Source: an uncultured Coleofasciculus sp. (lineage in GTDB: Bacteria; Cyanobacteriota; Cyanobacteriia; Cyanobacteriales; Coleofasciculaceae). From it: a stretch of 8,544 nucleotides of DNA. Each line of letters starts with the position of its first letter. Within the stretch, counting starts at the first letter, position 1. Made by a program: the position numbers and the translations under genes. Location of the stretch: positions 1 to 8,544 of the forward strand of contig CADCTM010000729.1 of the NCBI GenBank assembly GCA_902805485.1, in the 5' to 3' direction. The notes beneath the pieces were generated by a model that was not told the origin of the DNA, ran no database searches, and saw nothing but the letters and a program-made list of their open reading frames with translations. Positions 6,770 through 8,544 of this stretch are shown here, in pieces.

Positions 6770-6988
6770 ATGTAACCCTGGGCCTGGTGATAGCTAGACC
6801 CTCTTATCATATCCAACCTATGTGGAAGGTCACGACAGCGAGAGTCTCTTGTACAAACGGAGATTGAACTGTAATCAGCTACCAGCATCTTAACGGTTCA
6901 TCAGGATAAAGGTTATCAGAAAACTGTATCCTATATTGCGAATGTGCTCTTTGAAAGAGGCTCTTCGTGCTTAAGCTAAGGATTGGGA
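6770..6988. promoter_or_regulatory. divergent promoter region between the 115-aa gene and tmk
   Basis: These 219 nt must hold promoters for both directions. For tmk I see a TATATT -10-like hexamer (6932-6937) without a clear -35. Two small dyads stand out: GATAA-N3-TTATC (6905-6917) and CTCTTT-G-AAAGAG (6947-6959, 30 nt before the tmk ATG). A TAGCTA-centred imperfect dyad (6786-6800) lies just upstream of the minus-strand gene. These are operator candidates, each short enough to be chance. Confidence 0.4.
6978..6982 (+). promoter_or_regulatory. Shine-Dalgarno site of tmk
   Basis: AAGGA lies 6 nt before the ATG at 6989, ideal spacing. It decides the start against the in-frame TTG at 6983, which would sit directly against the site. 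It is the clearest ribosome-binding site in the window. Confidence 0.75.
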
Positions 6989-7624
6989 ATGACGGGGAAG
7001 CTGATTGTATTTGAAGGAGTTGAAGGCAGCGGTAAGACAACCCAACTGCAACGCTGCTTAGATTGGCTAAAGTGTGAGGGCGGTAAGGAAAGGCTCGTGG
7101 TTGTCACCAGGGAACCGGGAGGAACTTCATTAGGTTCGGGTTTGCGCCAACTGTTGTTGGAGGATCGCCATCCGATTCAAGACCGAGCCGAACTTTTGCT
7201 GTATGCTGCCGATCGGGCACAGCACGTTGAAGAATTGCTTAAACCACAGTTGGCGATGGGTGCAATTATTTTATGCGATCGCTATACAGACTCCACTGTG
7301 GCTTACCAAGGTTACGGTCGCGGACTCTCATACGATTTAATTGCACAACTCAATCAAATTGCCACTGACGGGCTGGAAGCACAGATTACCTTATGGTTAG
7401 ACGTTGATGCTGAAATTGGCTTGCAACGGGCAAGGGCAAGGGGAGTGGCTGACCGCATTGAGCAAGCTGACATCGCTTTTCATAAACGAGTACAGCAGGG
7501 ATTTACTCAATTAGCAATATCCCATCCCCAACGCATTGTCAGGATTGATGCCAACAAGAGCGAGGACGAGGTGCATTTGGCAGTTCAGGCAATTTTGCGG
7601 CAACGGTTAAGTTCATGGTTTTAG
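6989..7624 (+). CDS. tmk: thymidylate kinase
   Basis: This cytosolic 211-aa enzyme phosphorylates dTMP to dTDP with ATP, an essential step toward dTTP. The P-loop is GVEGSGKT (10-17). The dTMP-site REPGGT is at 41-46, the catalytic DRY motif at 97-99, followed by STVAYQGYGRGL (102-113), and the Arg-rich LID is at about 147-156. A P-loop without its own arginine and an Arg-rich LID indicate the E. coli-like (type II) arrangement. Length is normal. The ATG at 6989 is chosen over an in-frame TTG at 6983 because of the AAGGA ribosome site. The stop codon lies 10 nt inside holB, so the two are probably co-transcribed and translationally coupled; tmk-holB adjacency is common in bacteria. Confidence 0.97.
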   Translation: MTGKLIVFEGVEGSGKTTQLQRCLDWLKCEGGKERLVVVTREPGGTSLGSGLRQLLLEDRHPIQDRAELLLYAADRAQHVEELLKPQLAMGAIILCDRYTDSTVAYQGYGRGLSYDLIAQLNQIATDGLEAQITLWLDVDAEIGLQRARARGVADRIEQADIAFHKRVQQGFTQLAISHPQRIVRIDANKSEDEVHLAVQAILRQRLSSWF

Positions 7625-8544
7625 ACGCTTTTAAGACCCTTGTTGGGCAACACCAGGCGATCGCCTTATTGCAAGGAGCGATCGCTTCCGGGCGCATTGC
7701 CCCAGCATATCTGTTCGCTGGTTCCCCTGGCATTGGTCGCAGTTTGGCGGCACGCGCATTTATCGAACAGTTGTTTTGTAAAGATCTCCCACCGGAAAAA
7801 CAACCCTCCGTACAAAAACGCCTGCAACAAGGAAATCATCCCGATGTGTTGTGGGTTGAACCGACGTACCTCCACAACGGCACGCTTTTATCCGCAGCCG
7901 AAGCTGCCCAAAAAGGTCTGACTCGCAAGACACCGCCCCAAATCCGCTTAGAACAAATTCGGGAAATTGGTCAGTTTCTCGGTCGTTCCGCGCTACAAGC
8001 CGAGCGAAAAGTGGTGGTACTCCAGCAGGCAGAAACAATGGCAGAAGCGGCAGCAAATGGCTTACTGAAAACGCTAGAAGAACCAGGACGAGCAACGTTA
8101 ATTTTGATTGCGCCCAGCGTTGAGTCGTTGTTGCCGACGCTAGTTTCTCGCTGCCAGCGGATTCCATTTCAACGGTTGGCGTCGGACAATATGGAAGCTG
8201 TATTGCGGAAAACAGGACATGACGAGATTTTGAAGTTGCCGTCTGTGTTAGCGATCGCTCAAGGTAGTCCAGGAGAAGCAATCGCAGCCTTCACGCAACT
8301 TCAAGAAATTCCTCCAGCGCTACTTGCCGAAGTGATTAAACTACCCAAAACACCCCGCAAGGCTTTGGAACTTGCCAAGGAAATTGATAAAACTTTGGAC
8401 AGTGACGCTCAGTTGTGGTTGGTTGATTATCTCCAACATTGTTACTGGCAGCAATTTTTGGGAGGGAAGATTCATCAATCGCCTCTACAACAGTTAGAAA
8501 ATGCCCGAAAATATTTGCTTGGCTATGCTCAACCTCGACTTGTT
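7615..8544 (+). CDS. holB: DNA polymerase III delta' subunit, 3' end cut by window
   Basis: The delta' subunit is the stator of the clamp loader that places the beta clamp on DNA. The frame stays open for 310 codons to the window edge. As family length is about 320-335, only a short C-terminus should be missing. Motifs are a degenerate P-loop GSPGIGRS (36-43, Lys replaced by Arg), GNHPD followed by VLWVEP (about 72-82), LLKTLEEP (150-157) and the SRC arginine-finger motif (178-180). From memory of E. coli HolB, the four-cysteine zinc module is absent (only C55 remains) and about 20 residues are inserted after HPD. I believe both are usual in cyanobacteria. The start overlaps the tmk end in another frame; no Shine-Dalgarno is visible, consistent with coupling. 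Confidence 0.94.
   Translation, partial: MVLDAFKTLVGQHQAIALLQGAIASGRIAPAYLFAGSPGIGRSLAARAFIEQLFCKDLPPEKQPSVQKRLQQGNHPDVLWVEPTYLHNGTLLSAAEAAQKGLTRKTPPQIRLEQIREIGQFLGRSALQAERKVVVLQQAETMAEAAANGLLKTLEEPGRATLILIAPSVESLLPTLVSRCQRIPFQRLASDNMEAVLRKTGHDEILKLPSVLAIAQGSPGEAIAAFTQLQEIPPALLAEVIKLPKTPRKALELAKEIDKTLDSDAQLWLVDYLQHCYWQQFLGGKIHQSPLQQLENARKYLLGYAQPRLV

Larger units (their letters stand above)
739..8258. repeat. HIP1 octamers (GCGATCGC), 12 copies
   Basis: Copies start at 739, 1666, 1733, 2247, 4205, 4358, 5114, 5265, 7275, 7657, 7678 and 8251. All lie inside coding sequence: four in the PBP gene, four in ctaA, one in tmk and three in holB. None lies in the spacers, the small FHA gene or the minus-strand gene. 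HIP1 enrichment is a hallmark of many cyanobacterial genomes. Confidence 0.95.

Noticed and set aside
6983..6988. Upstream TTG start for thymidylate kinase
   Set aside because: The TTG directly abuts the AAGGA site with no spacing, whereas the ATG at 6989 has the ideal 6-nt spacing.
7760..8281. 173-codon minus-strand frame
   Set aside because: It lies wholly inside holB, whose plus-strand frame shows clear delta' motifs throughout, so the antisense frame is a shadow.

Overview
The window is cyanobacterial chromosomal DNA. Three things point there. It carries twelve copies of the HIP1 octamer GCGATCGC, where about 0.1 would be expected by chance. It encodes a CtaA/PacS-type copper P-type ATPase and a class A penicillin-binding protein with a cytosolic FHA domain. 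It also holds a small minus-strand protein that I recognise only as a cyanobacterial conserved hypothetical. Moderate base composition and long AT-rich spacers fit a Nostoc/Chroococcidiopsis-like genome rather than a streamlined marine one, but the genus cannot be fixed from this sequence.

Layout: 1-566 is non-coding, with one DnaA-box-like 9-mer and a GC-rich hairpin. 567-2813 (+) is the FHA-class A PBP. 2814-3082 is the leader of the copper ATPase and contains a long inverted repeat ending 5 nt before the start codon. 3083-5512 (+) is the copper ATPase. 5513-5943 is a spacer with two hairpins. 5944-6369 (+) is a small stand-alone FHA protein. 6373-6446 is a branched palindromic element at the junction with the convergent 115-aa gene at 6422-6769 (-). 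6770-6988 is a divergent promoter region. 6989-7624 (+) is thymidylate kinase (tmk). 7615 to the window end (+) is the delta' subunit of DNA polymerase III (holB), overlapping tmk by 10 nt and cut by the window edge.

The genes do not form one pathway. tmk and holB are a translationally linked pair serving dTTP supply and replication. The PBP builds peptidoglycan and may read threonine phosphorylation through its FHA domain. The second FHA protein is another candidate phospho-threonine reader, but no kinase or phosphatase lies in the window. The ATPase handles copper, probably toward thylakoid cuproproteins.

I found no mobile element, CRISPR array, tRNA or rRNA, and no clearly new multi-gene system. 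The most interesting unexplained signals are two structured non-coding elements: the copper-ATPase leader fold (2982-3077) and the three-way-junction element between the convergent genes (6373-6446).
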